Origin: Luidia sarsii
Lineage: Eukaryota > Echinodermata > Asteroidea > Paxillosida > Luidiidae
Reading direction: 5' to 3'
Assembly: GCA_949987565.1 (NCBI GenBank)
Contig: OX465113.1
Location: 9,173,399-9,237,398, forward strand
DNA: 64,000 nt
Of this stretch, positions 1-9,205 are shown one piece after another (within the stretch, counting starts at the first letter, position 1; each line of letters opens with the position of its first letter). The translations under genes and the position numbers were made by a program. Below the pieces are notes generated by a model, which was not told the DNA's origin, did not search any database, and saw nothing but the letters and a program-made list of their open reading frames with translations.

Positions 1-117
1 GCAGAAATATTTCAGTGAGAGGTTTCTACCATAACCATCTTCAAACTGTATAAGTTTCATTTAAATCTGTGAACGTTTCTGTTTTTCGATCTTACCAATG
101 TTGTGTAGGGGCTTTAA
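1..117 (-). mobile_element. Partial MITE, same family as 59833-60215
   Basis: This is the reverse complement of the first part of the element at 59833-60215. It includes the terminal ACCAATGTTGTGTAGGGGC followed by TTTAAA. The other end is cut by the window edge. Confidence 0.7.
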
Positions 118-334
118 AGGAAATTAGGAATACTTCTGCTAAACAAGAGGTATCACAGAATAAACTACATAGGAATACACGTGTATTCCCCAAGCTGAAA
201 ATCGGAATCTGTTGTCAAGAGCTTGTAAAAAGTGATGAATTTTCACCCAGAAAGAGAAATCGGATTCCTCCAAAATAGGAACGGTTGGCAGCTATGTCTT
301 AAGTGTTGTCCACAAATTATTGGGGCACTGCATT

Positions 335-430
335 CTAGTCGGGGAGGGGTTTCTGTCTCCAAGTGTCACCTTTGTAGTTGGGAATGGGCACTTTGAAGGG
401 ACGGGACAAGATATTCCGAATCATCTCCTC
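335..430 (-). CDS. Terminal coding exon of the unrecognised minus-strand gene
   Basis: A pyrimidine tract and CCCAG acceptor precede 430. The exon gives 31 residues, from EEMIRNILSRP to WRQKPLPD, followed by TAG. The phase matches the exon at 1326-1469. Confidence 0.62.
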   Translation of the reverse strand, partial: EEMIRNILSRPFKVPIPNYKGDTWRQKPLPD

Positions 431-1967
431 CTGGGAAAAAAACAAAAGACCAAAGCAGAACCATTGTTATCTTAATCCACTTTTAGTTGAAACAAACCCA
501 GGAAAAACTGACCGGGAACTTTGAAACAAATTGAAAAAAAATTGGCAAAGAAAACTTTGAGTGGACCGGGACTTGAACCCGCTCGAGACCTCTCGATTAA
601 CGTACATTGTACGGGTACCGGTGCTCTTCCATCTGAGCTATCCAGCCTTTAGATGGTGGCCTTCCCTAATCAAAGGAAAAAAAACTGACGGGGAACTTTT
701 AAGGAAGGCCATCATCTGAGGGCTGGATAACTCAGATGGAAGAGTCTGGTACGTTCAATCCAGAGGTCTCGGGTTCAAGTCCAGTCTAGCCAATTTTTCA
801 ATCTGCTTTTTTTTTTGGGGGGGGGGGCAAATCTCAAGAATACAGAGGACTTGATTTCCAATCCAAGCAAGACTTTTCTGGAATTTTCTAGGGAAGAAAT
901 GTTACACCCTCATAATCGAGTATTTCTCTCTTGAGATCCGTATATTCTGTGCCAATCAAGTCACCACAGTGTGCAACATTTGAGTAACCCTAACACTTTG
1001 TAAATCACAATATGGCTGTGGTAATTTGGACTTTCAGGCAGGGTTCATTGGTGGTAACTCAAAGCAGGTTTGCCCTAATCAACGAATACTTAACAATGAA
1101 TGCTCAGCACATTGCAATATTGTCTGCTGACAAACAAGTAGAGGCAGCTTAGGCGGGATTCGAACCCACAACACATAAACTCCCAGTTTCTGGAGCACAC
1201 ATCATAACTTAAAAGCACTGACCACACTGCGGTAATCCCCCATTGATTCACATTCTCGCCGATGCACAAAATCCAAAATGATCCGATTAGATCGATGCGA
1301 ATGTGATCCTTGAAGGAATACTCACGTGGGGGGATTTGGAAGGGGTGCCGTCAACGTTGCTCAGCATGTTCAGGGGCCTCCTCATGATGGACGTGAACCC
1401 CAAACCACTCGGTGATTGACTGGGGGCATCGCCGCTGCCCTGCAGCCTGGACTTCTTGCTAGCGGAATTCTAATCACAACAATCATGAAATCAGTCACGA
1501 TAATCCAAAATAGCATTGGAATTTGAAACTTTGAAGGAGGGGGTGGAGGGGGAGGAGGAGGAGGAGGAGAAGCTAGGAGAAGGAGGAGAAGGAGAAACTA
1601 GGAGGAGATCTTATTCTAAGATGATGACAAAAGGAAGAAAAAGGAAGAGGAGAGGGAGGAGAGGGGAAGGAGGAGGAGGAGGAGGAGGGGAAGAGGAAGG
1701 GGAGGAGGGGGGAGGAGGAGGAGTGGGGAGGAGGGGAGGGATAGAGGAGGGGAGGAGGGGAGGAGGAGGAGTGCTGAAAAGTTGGAAAACTATAAACCCT
1801 ACAATAAACCTTAGTATTGCTTCTTTATTGAAAGGATTGGAAGTGAAATGAACTGTTTGCAGTTTTATTACCTTGGTTTCGGCGTCATTCTCTCCACAGC
1901 AATTCTTCCGTTTACTGTTCTGCTGCCGGTCTGACAGGGCAAGACGACTTGGGGCTAGGCTTCTCAA
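335..1967 (-). CDS. C-terminal part of an unrecognised gene, three exons
   Basis: Three minus-strand blocks (1967-1872, 1469-1326, 430-335) each have an AG acceptor and, except the last, a GT donor. They join in one phase-0 frame of 111 residues ending in a TAG at 337-335. Each exon is a whole number of codons (32, 48, and 31 plus stop). The tail is basic and Ser/Pro rich in the first two exons. It ends in a more ordered segment containing RPFKVPIPNY. I do not recognise the family. The N-terminal exons should lie at higher coordinates; the next 2.8 kb is a transposon and only one weak candidate exon is seen, near 5857-5900. Confidence rests on three consecutive splice-consistent exons in one frame, not on homology. 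Confidence 0.62.
480..660 (-). mobile_element. tRNA-derived SINE, family 1
   Basis: Reverse-complement copy of the SINE that recurs through the window. Its head carries an A-box-like TAGCTCAGATGG, its middle a B-box-like GGTTCAAGTCC, and its 3' part reads toward TTCCTGGGTTTGTTT. It faces a second copy at 695-810, giving an inverted pair. Confidence 0.75.
695..810 (+). mobile_element. tRNA-derived SINE, family 1, head part
   Basis: Plus-strand copy reading GGCTGGATAACTCAGATGG then GGTCTCGGGTTCAAGTCC. It ends in a T and G homopolymer at 808-828. Confidence 0.7.
1030..1240 (-). mobile_element. Second tRNA-derived SINE family
   Basis: Minus-strand copy with a B-box-like GGGTTCGAATCCCGCC (plus strand ggcgggattcgaaccc). 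It shares flanking words with the copy at 49590-49750, for example GTTTGCCCTA. It resembles a tRNA only in part. Confidence 0.55.
1326..1469 (-). CDS. Exon of the unrecognised minus-strand gene
   Basis: The acceptor TTGTGATTAG ends at 1470 and a consensus GTGAGT donor starts at 1325. The 48 codons are phase 0 at both ends and Ser/Pro rich, with GLGFTSIMRRPLNML in the middle. This is the best-supported exon of the gene because both splice sites are strong. Confidence 0.65.
1545..1775 (+). repeat. Polypurine GGA-rich tract
   Basis: Almost pure purine on the plus strand, with GGAGGA and GGGGAGG units. It lies in the intron between two exons of the minus-strand gene. It creates long low-complexity frames on both strands that are not genes. 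Confidence 0.9.
1872..1967 (-). CDS. Exon of the unrecognised minus-strand gene
   Basis: An acceptor TTTTAG precedes 1967 and a GTAATA donor follows 1872. The 32 codons are phase 0 and basic, including a DRQQNSKRKN stretch. The frame stays open into the intron, so the donor position is inferred from the continuity of the next exons. Confidence 0.55.
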
Positions 1968-2180
1968 CTAAAATAATGCACACAAAACAGGATCACAGAG
2001 GGCCATTAACTAGACTGGACTCTCGATCAAGTATCGTTGCAATAATGTGATGGGTCAATGCCATTTGCACTGAATTCGAACCCTGGAGGTTGGATACAAC
2101 CTTCCCCAGAAAGCCCCCCAGGGGTAGCCCTGGGTACAGCCTACTACAGGCTGAACAGACTACGGGTCTGGTGCTGGAAC

Positions 2181-4971
2181 TAGGCTTGGGCGGTTCCAGG
2201 ATTTTGGGAACCGGTTCCGGTTCCAGTTAGGAACCGCGGTTCCGAGATAGAACCGGTTCCTAAAAAACAAAGAAAAACATAAGATTTAATAAAAAACAAA
2301 AAGACCTCAGTGAGCGCGGTTTCGCGGACACCGCCATGAGCTTGGAAGGTTCAACTACATGCGCGTCTTTTATGGCGACTTAATTTTGCTTCAATGCATT
2401 GATAAAGTATACCGAATGCTGGTTTGGCAGTCTGATTGTCATTCATGTATCAATAGGATGTATGAGACATGTTTAAAAGATTTGCTTGAATTGTTTGGCT
2501 GCTCATTTGCCCAATATTTTTAACGGAAAATACAACGCGGTTCAATAACGAAACCGTTAAACGAATGGAATCATCCAAACCCAAACTCGGGTCTTCCCAT
2601 TCTTAAAAAAGGGGTGATTTGATTTCATTTCGATGGAAAAAATAATTTCTGTAGACCGATGAATAAACCGTAGATTGATATAGATTTAGATTTGAAAACA
2701 TGTTTAGATTTTACGATCCTCTATTCAAAAGCAATTCTGCATGGCATATTAAGAACAGGGAATAAAACCCTTTGAGTAAATTCACCCGTAGAAAGTGGAA
2801 GGGTCAAGCCATTACCTTTTGGTTGTTTATTGGACGCGCGCCAGCATGGTTGGCCAGGTACAGTAACATGGATAACTTCGGCAGGTACGCTACAGACAAA
2901 ATGTACCACGTGGCTACTTCCCGAGTCCTCGATTCCAACGCCTGCAGTCCCCGATTCAAACACCAGCAATCGCTGGAGCCGACAGCTAGCGCAAATAGCC
3001 GTGTCGGTCCCAAATCCCACGCAAAACTCGGACCCAACACTGTCCCATATCCCGAGCAATACCCGAGCCCCGCGCGGTCCCGAATCCTGAGCAATACCCG
3101 AGCCCCACGCAGTCCAGAATCCCGAGCAACACCGGGGCCCCACGTACGCGATCCCGAGCCCCACGCGGTCCCGAATCCCGTGCAAGACCATAGCCCCACG
3201 CGGTCCAGAATCCCGTGCAACACCATAGCCCCACGCCGTCCCGAATCCCGTGCAACACCATAGCCCCACGCCGTCCCGAATCCCGTGCAACATCATAGCC
3301 CCACGCCGTCCCGAATCCCATACAATACCCCGAGACGCACGTGGTCCCGAATCCCACGCAATACCCCGAGACGCACGTGGTCCCGAATCCCACGCAATAC
3401 CCCGAGACGCACGTGGTCCCGAATCCCACGCAATACCCCGAGACGCACGTGGTCCCGAATCCCATACAATACCCCGAGACGCACGTGGTCCCGAATCCCA
3501 CGCAATACCCCGAGATGCACGTGGTCCCGAATCCCACGCAAAACTCGAACCCAACACTGTCCCGAATCCCGTGCAATACACGAACCCCACCCCACACAAC
3601 GCTGTACCGAATCCGCTCCCATGCAACACACGAACCCCACCCCACACAACGCGGCGCGCCGTACCGAATCCTCTGCCATAGCAATACACGAACCCACCCC
3701 ACACAACGCTGTACCGAATCCGCTGCCATGCATGCAATACACGAACCCCAACCCACCCCACGCCGTACCGAGTCCGCTCCCATGCAATACACGAACCCCA
3801 CCCCACACAACGTCGTACCGAATCCGCTCCCATGCAATACACGAACCCCACCCCACACAACGCTGTACCGAATCCGCTCCCATGCAATACACGAACCCCA
3901 CCCCACACAACGCCGTACCGAATCCGCTGCCATAGCCATACACGAACCCCACCCCACACAACGCTGTACCGAATCCGCTGCCATAGCAATACACGAACCC
4001 CACCCCACGCCACGCCGTACCAAAACTCCATTCCTGGGACACCTCCCGAGCCAAATACCCGGTTCCAAAGCTGGGACACCTCCCGAGCCAAATACCCGGT
4101 TCCAAAGCTGGGACACTTCCCGAGCCAAATACCCGGTTCCAAACCTGGGACACTTCCCGAGCCAAATACCCGGTTCCAAAGCTGGGACACTTCCCGAGCC
4201 AAATACCCGGTTCCAAAGCTGGGACACTTCCCGAGCCAAATACCCGGTTCCAAATCTGGTACCTCCCCCCCGCGAAGGAACCGGGTCCGAGTCCAATGCA
4301 ATCGTGCAATAGCCGAGTCCTACGCTGGAGCCGCGCGAGTCCGGCCGTATGTACGTGCAGAACAATGTAAGAACACAAGTAACAAGACGAGATAAATATA
4401 TCTCTGCCTAGGGAGCCAAGTGAACCCGTCACAACCATGTGGCCTGTAAAAGAATCGCGTGATTGGGCATTGGTAGCCGATGAGATACTGATGAAATCAC
4501 ACATGCTTGGGAGCCCTACTCAGACTTGCACCACACGGCAACACAAGTACAGTGCGTGTAGGCTGTAGTACAATGTATGCGTACAGAATTATCCACGATC
4601 GAATGGGGTCATTCAATGCGTTGCTTATTGCTGCCACGTGCAGTACCACAGTAGCAGCCTGCGTTCGATTGTTGTGAATTTACAGGCATACAAAGTAAAT
4701 TGTACATGTACATGTGTCATGCACCCATTGCACTGTGCATGTACAAACCAACATTGCATAAGTTATCCATGGTTGGGGCCAGGCCATTGCGTGACTGCGT
4801 GTTCGCTAAATGTGCGCTGGGCCGCGCTGGCCACAGAGTTTGGAACCGGTTCCTCTGAAGCGGGAACCGTCCAAAGCGGGTACCCGGTTCCAAAAAAAAG
4901 CGGAACCACGGTTCCGGTTCCCATTTTGGAACCGCGGTTCCACTTGGAACCGGGAGAACCGCCCAAGCTTA
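2181..4971. mobile_element. hAT-like non-autonomous DNA transposon, 2.8 kb
   Basis: Both ends carry the inverted repeat TAGGCTTGGGCGGTTC (the right end has one mismatch, TAAGCTTGG). The element is flanked by identical 8-bp duplications, GCTGGAAC at 2173-2180 and 4972-4979. An 8-bp duplication and a TAGG-TTGGGCG type terminus are typical of the hAT superfamily. Subterminal regions at 2200-2260 and 4840-4955 are full of GGAACCGGTTCC-like palindromes, which may be transposase-binding sites (inference). I see no transposase frame. The interior is mostly minisatellite (2985-4265). The boundaries are well defined; the superfamily is an inference from terminus and duplication length. Confidence 0.85.
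2985..4265. repeat. Composite minisatellite inside the hAT-like element
   Basis: Four repeat types follow each other. A unit of about 35 bp around TCCCGAATCCCGTGC occupies 2985-3300. A clean 36-bp unit containing ACGCACGTGGTCCCGAATCC occupies 3310-3540. A 50-60 bp unit containing ACACGAACCCCACCCCAC occupies 3560-4015. A clean 37-bp unit containing GAGCCAAATACCCGGTTCC occupies 4030-4260. Long open frames on both strands (up to about 526 codons on the minus strand) come only from the repeats. Confidence 0.9.
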
Positions 4972-5153
4972 GCTGGAACATTTGCAGCGAGCTTGAAAGA
5001 GTGGCAGGGTTATTGCAGACTCAGAACTCTGTCCGTGCGGTGAAATAGTCTCGCTGCTATGGCGTCACTCGTCAATGACTGTAAAGTGTAATATGACAGG
5101 TCTGCCCTGTCCACTCAATCAGCTTGGTAATCCGCATTCTGGTGACTTCCCTA

Positions 5154-5182
5154 AAATTGATTGATTGGTTGATTGATTGATG

Positions 5183-5214
<32 letters not shown>
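5154..5214 (+). repeat. (GATT)n microsatellite
   Basis: About fifteen copies of ATTG/GATT with two interruptions. Confidence 0.95.
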
Positions 5215-5383
5215 AGAAATTGGAATTTGGTTGTCTGTGCTTTGCCTTGTAAGCTCTAGACTATGGTTTCAGTAACTTCTTGAATATTATAACTCACTTC
5301 ATATTCAGAATACAACACAGCTCCCACACTCAGACTTGTAACTTTGTAACTTGTAAAGTGTCAGACCGGTCAAACAGACCAGG

Positions 5384-5540
5384 GGTGGATTTCACAAAGC
5401 CTTATGATGCATCGTAACTCAACCTACGATAGATAACCTATCGTAACTTTTCATAGGTCGTATGGTTTCTGTGTATCTCCCATCATCTTGCGATTGATCG
5501 TAAGTTACGATGACTTTCAAATAAGTTTCATGACAAAACA
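5384..5540. mobile_element. MITE-like element of the GGATTTCACAAAGC family
   Basis: It starts GTGGATTTCACAAAGCC and contains ATGCATCGTAA and GCGATTGATCGTAAG. Related copies lie at 35690-35850, 35876-36012 and, more diverged, 56525-56675. Confidence 0.6.
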
Positions 5541-5584
5541 AAAGTGATTTTATACGAAAATGTTGGAAACTTGCTTACTGACTA

Positions 5585-5700
5585 AAATTACCAAACTGCA
5601 AATCTCAAAAATTAGTGGGCCTGATGTTTCCGTTTCCTAGCAGGACCTTTCTCAAAGGTCCTGCTAGGATCGAAACGTCAGGCCCGCTAAATTTTGAAGT
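5585..5700. repeat. Inverted pair of the stem-loop GAAACGTC repeat
   Basis: A minus copy (about 5600-5642) and a plus copy (about 5643-5695) share the centre CTTTCTCAAAGG. The plus copy reads GGTCCTGCTAGGATCGAAAC then GTCAGGCCC. This is one of about twenty copies of the family in the window. Confidence 0.8.
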
Positions 5701-5856
5701 TTCATGAAAAGCGACCACATAAAATGCTTTGATTGAAAGTTTGAGTTTAACTTTGACTTTGTCTTTGAGCATGGAGTTTGAGTAACTCACTTGATTCAGT
5801 TCCATTCAGAGTTCATACATGTCAAAAGAATCTGGAAAGTAGCAGAGGGAACTTAC

Positions 5857-5900
5857 CATTTCGAGTGTAGTCTGGCACAAAATGGTGAGATGTGGGCCCA
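5857..5900 (-). CDS. Possible upstream exon of the minus-strand gene
   Basis: A perfect GTAAGT donor follows 5857 on the minus strand. The preceding frame reads GPHLTILCQTTLEM and ends in phase 0, which matches the exon at 1967. The acceptor (AAAG before 5900, or TTAG before 5912) has a poor pyrimidine tract, so this is tentative. Confidence 0.25.
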
Positions 5901-6338
5901 CTTTAGTATTAACTAATACTTAGTAATACTATGTGTACTAAGTTCAGTGAAGTTACATGCTAAATAAACAGTGTACAACTTCATGTACCACATTCAACCA
6001 TTCAGCATTGGTTTCGTATCAATCATGCGAGTAACCCCCGGCAGAATTTCTCCCGATTGACAGCGGTGGGCATACCATGGAAACGGCAACAAGTCTCACA
6101 TTAAGGGCATGCACTAAGTAAGAGACGATCGACTGAAATCCATGATGAATTTGATCTCGAAAACAGCTCCTCGAAGACACGCAGAATGTGGTTCGAAAAG
6201 ACCGCAGTCGCGCTATCAACATTGATATACCGCCCTCTATTGACTCGTTTTGTTTTCTTTTAATGTCTGTGGTCTGGCTCGGGACACCCCTTCTACTCTT
6301 GCAGCCGCCGCGTTATCGATGGTAACGTATGTTGTCGC

Positions 6339-6646
6339 GATCCTCTGCCGAGTATTAATATTCATCAGGTATGACGTCACTGCATAACGATCCGGGTACG
6401 ACCAATCCGTATCCGCACTACTGACTATAAGTGTCGCGACACTGCGAGAGACGGCGCGCGTCTCAGCAGAGAATAACTTGCTGCAATTGTCGTGACACTG
6501 TGAAGAGACGGCGCACGTCTCAGCAGAGAATAATTCTGGTAGGCCTACAGTGTATTATTCTATCAGTGGTGCGGTTTCGGAGTAGTACGGATGCGGATCG
6601 TTGTGCAGTGACGTCATATATGTATATTCATACTCGGCAGAAGATC
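6339..6646. promoter_or_regulatory. Inverted repeat with two CRE palindromes
   Basis: The arms 6339-6395 and 6594-6646 are inverted copies. Each holds CTGCCGAGTAT and a perfect CRE, TGACGTCA (6372-6379 and 6609-6616), next to AACGATCCG. Between them are two direct copies of about 44 bp (6434-6477 and 6490-6535) with the words ACACTG, GACGGCGC and GTCTCAGCAGAGAATAA. It lies about 0.7 kb upstream of a likely 5'-UTR splice donor for the PLK gene. It could be a promoter/enhancer or a CRE-carrying MITE; the sequence does not decide. Confidence 0.55.
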
Positions 6647-6839
6647 GGGATAGACTGAAAAAGAGTCGGGAACCAGACGCTAGCAGGTGAACCAAAACTT
6701 TTTTTCCCCGTGCACAGGAAAGACACACACAGGACATCAAAGGGGACCGGCCGACGATTTTTCGGTGGAAATGTCAACAATGCACCTGCTTCGCCGAAAG
6801 TGACGCCCCGATGATGCCGACGAGCCCGTCCGGAACGGG

Positions 6840-7325
6840 GTTATTACTAGTCACGGTGGCGCATACGCATAGTTTCCACGGAGAAAACGGGGTGTAGAGA
6901 TCGGAGTCCTAGATCAGCACGAATTTCCAGCGTGAAAATGCCGGTAGCCGCTGTGGGTTTCTGAAGCCTTCATTGCGGCATCAGTTTTGTGTGCGTGTGT
7001 CATCACTGCGTCTTGCGATCTTCGGGGGAATACAGGGCTCTACAGGTAGCACATCTCTCGCTGTATTCCTCTCTGTTTTGGCCACCCTGATCGTGTGGAC
7101 TCATCGCTCTTTAAATCTCCAAGGAAACGTCGTCACCTGAAAATAAAGGGGTAATCGGGCGGATTATGTTGGAGGGTTTTGCACCGTTTTCATAGCTGAG
7201 ACATCGAGAGTGATCTGAGACGATTTCTCAGACATCCCCGCCCCTCCTCTCTGTGAAGCAGTCGTGGCACCGCGGCACGAGACTCACCCACTGGTGAAAG
7301 TGTCACGACGGGGAAACGATAATTG
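6840..7325 (+). promoter_or_regulatory. Putative 5' untranslated exon or promoter region of the PLK gene
   Basis: This GC-richer block ends in AATTG followed by a strong GTGAGT donor at 7326. The first acceptor downstream that suits it is TATTTCAG ending at 8835, 38 bases before the PLK start codon. Beyond 7370 the sequence becomes AT-rich and repetitive. No TATA box is clear. Confidence 0.4.
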
Positions 7326-7689
7326 GTGAGTTTCCACGGTAACATAGGCCTACATTTACGAATGATCGAAATACATGTACCATCGATTGGCTTCTTAAAT
7401 TATAATGTAAAGGTACTAATTTAATTACTACAGTTTCAAGTTTGGTTAGTAATACTCAGAGAATGTATTTATTATAATAAATAGTAAATTAACTATAACT
7501 TTATAAGATGAGTATAACAAGTATACAGTAAGTAGAACACCACTGTAGTGTAATATTATTAATAGATTGTACTTTATTAGTTAGTACGTAACAGTATTAC
7601 TGACTGTACCTTGATAATATATATAGATTAATCTATAATACAATTCCAAATTAGGAGGGCCTGACATTTTGACCCTAGTACTGTAGTTT

Positions 7690-7920
7690 TTAGTAAATAA
7701 CTAAATAATACTACTACTGAGTAGTACTAGTAGTAGTACTAGTAGTACTACTACTACACGCGTACTACTACTACTACTAGTACTAGTAGTACTAGTACTA
7801 GTACTAGTACTAGTACTACTACTCACTAGTATTACTACTAAAGTACTAGTACTACTACTGGTACTGGGCCTAGTAGTACTAGTAGTACTAGTAGTAGTAC
7901 TATAGTACTAGTACTTTAAG
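7690..7920. repeat. (ACT/AGT)n palindromic trinucleotide tract
   Basis: Runs of ACT and AGT alternate, giving many short self-complementary blocks such as ACTAGTACTAGT. It lies in the presumed 5'-UTR intron of the PLK gene. Confidence 0.9.
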
Positions 7921-8389
7921 TTACTGTGAACAAAATAATATAAATATTAATAATCTGATTAGAATTTAATGTTCTATTTTAGTCAAATAATTTGACCAGA
8001 CTGGTAAATACAGAATTGTTAAAACTGAAGCAGTATTACTCAGTACATGATATGTATACATTTCTTTTTTGCCATAGATGCACATGTAGTCCCTACTTAT
8101 AAATTATAATTCAAATAAGTTGGGAGGAAAATACAATGAACATCATACAAAATTGTGCATGCAGTTGTAAATTATTCATTATCCTACTCTGTAATTGTTG
8201 TAACTTTGTAGACTTGCTGTAAAATAAACCATTTCACAGTGAGTTTTCTTATTGTACATATATATGTAGATAATATTTACAGCCCAACAAGACCAGGTTT
8301 TTTGTGATCACTTTTATACTCATCATTTAATTTTCAAATTATTCAAACAAATACTGTAGGCCTATAAACATGATAAAAGGAAAAACTAA

Positions 8390-8625
8390 CTAGGAACTTT
8401 TGAACAATTTTAACAAATAATGGCAATGAAAATTTTGACTGTATGGGGACTTGAACCTGAGATCTCTGGTTTTGTTAAATTGCGTACGGTGCTCTTACCA
8501 TCTGAGCTATCCAGCCCTTAGATGGTGGCCTTCCCTTATAGTAATATAGTCAACTAGTCTTTGCTGTGGTTTTACATACCAGCACTGATGCCATCTGAGC
8601 TATCCAGCCCTTAGATGGTAAAAGT
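8390..8625 (-). mobile_element. tRNA-derived SINE with a duplicated head
   Basis: Minus-strand SINE family 1. The head (CCATCTGAGCTATCCAGCCC on the plus strand) occurs twice, at 8499 and 8591. The copies are separated by the CTTTGCTGTGGTTTTACATA spacer that also forms the array at 46500-47130. Confidence 0.75.
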
Positions 8626-8671
8626 AACAATTTGGCTCGGTTGAAGTAACCGAGAGGAAATTTAATTGGGC

Positions 8672-8745
8672 CATTTCCACTGGACTTAAAATGGGAAAAG
8701 TATCTATCGTCTCGGTTACTTGAATCAAAATAAGTCCAGTGGAAA
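8672..8745. mobile_element. Small MITE with TTCCACTGGACTT inverted ends
   Basis: The ends CATTTCCACTGGACTT and AAGTCCAGTGGAAATG are inverted. The ends match the larger element at 16056-16272. Confidence 0.6.
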
Positions 8746-8872
8746 TGCAGCTTAAGTCTTGCTGCTGCTGAACGATTTGTGCAGTTTGGATGCCGTTCAT
8801 AGTGTTTACCATGGTTACCGACGATTGTATTTCAGCTCTGCGGATTGACGCACCACACTGCGGGCCCCGTCA

Positions 8873-9205
8873 ATGCTGCCAGTCGTCCAGGAGAATGCAT
8901 CCCCGTCGCAGGCCCCCGCCTCGTCCCTCCTTCCTCCCCCGCCCCCTCCCCCGGCCCGGGAAGGGGGCCTAGGCCCGGGCCCGGGCTCGGACGGCAAGGA
9001 GGCCGCCCCCCAGCCCAACGGCAAGGGGAGACCCAATGGCCCTCACGCGGGCCACCCCTCCAAGGCCTCTCCCTCTCCCTCCACCCCCGCCTCCTCCTCA
9101 TCCTCCTCCTCCTCCAGCAAGCATCAGTTCCATCTTGAGCTGCCGGCCGTCATCCGGGATCCTAAGACGGGCAAGTCCTACCAGCGGGGGCGACTCCTAG
9201 GCAAG
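8873..9205 (+). CDS. PLK: PLK coding exon 1
   Basis: 111 codons ending in CTAGGCAAG before a GTGAGT donor. The start context (TCAATG) is weak, but there is no other in-frame ATG and a stop lies upstream. It holds the disordered tail and the first half of the glycine loop. Confidence 0.88.

Noticed and set aside
2721..4301. 526-codon open frame on the minus strand
   Set aside because: It is produced by the minisatellites inside the hAT-like element; other frames on both strands are equally open and composition is repetitive.
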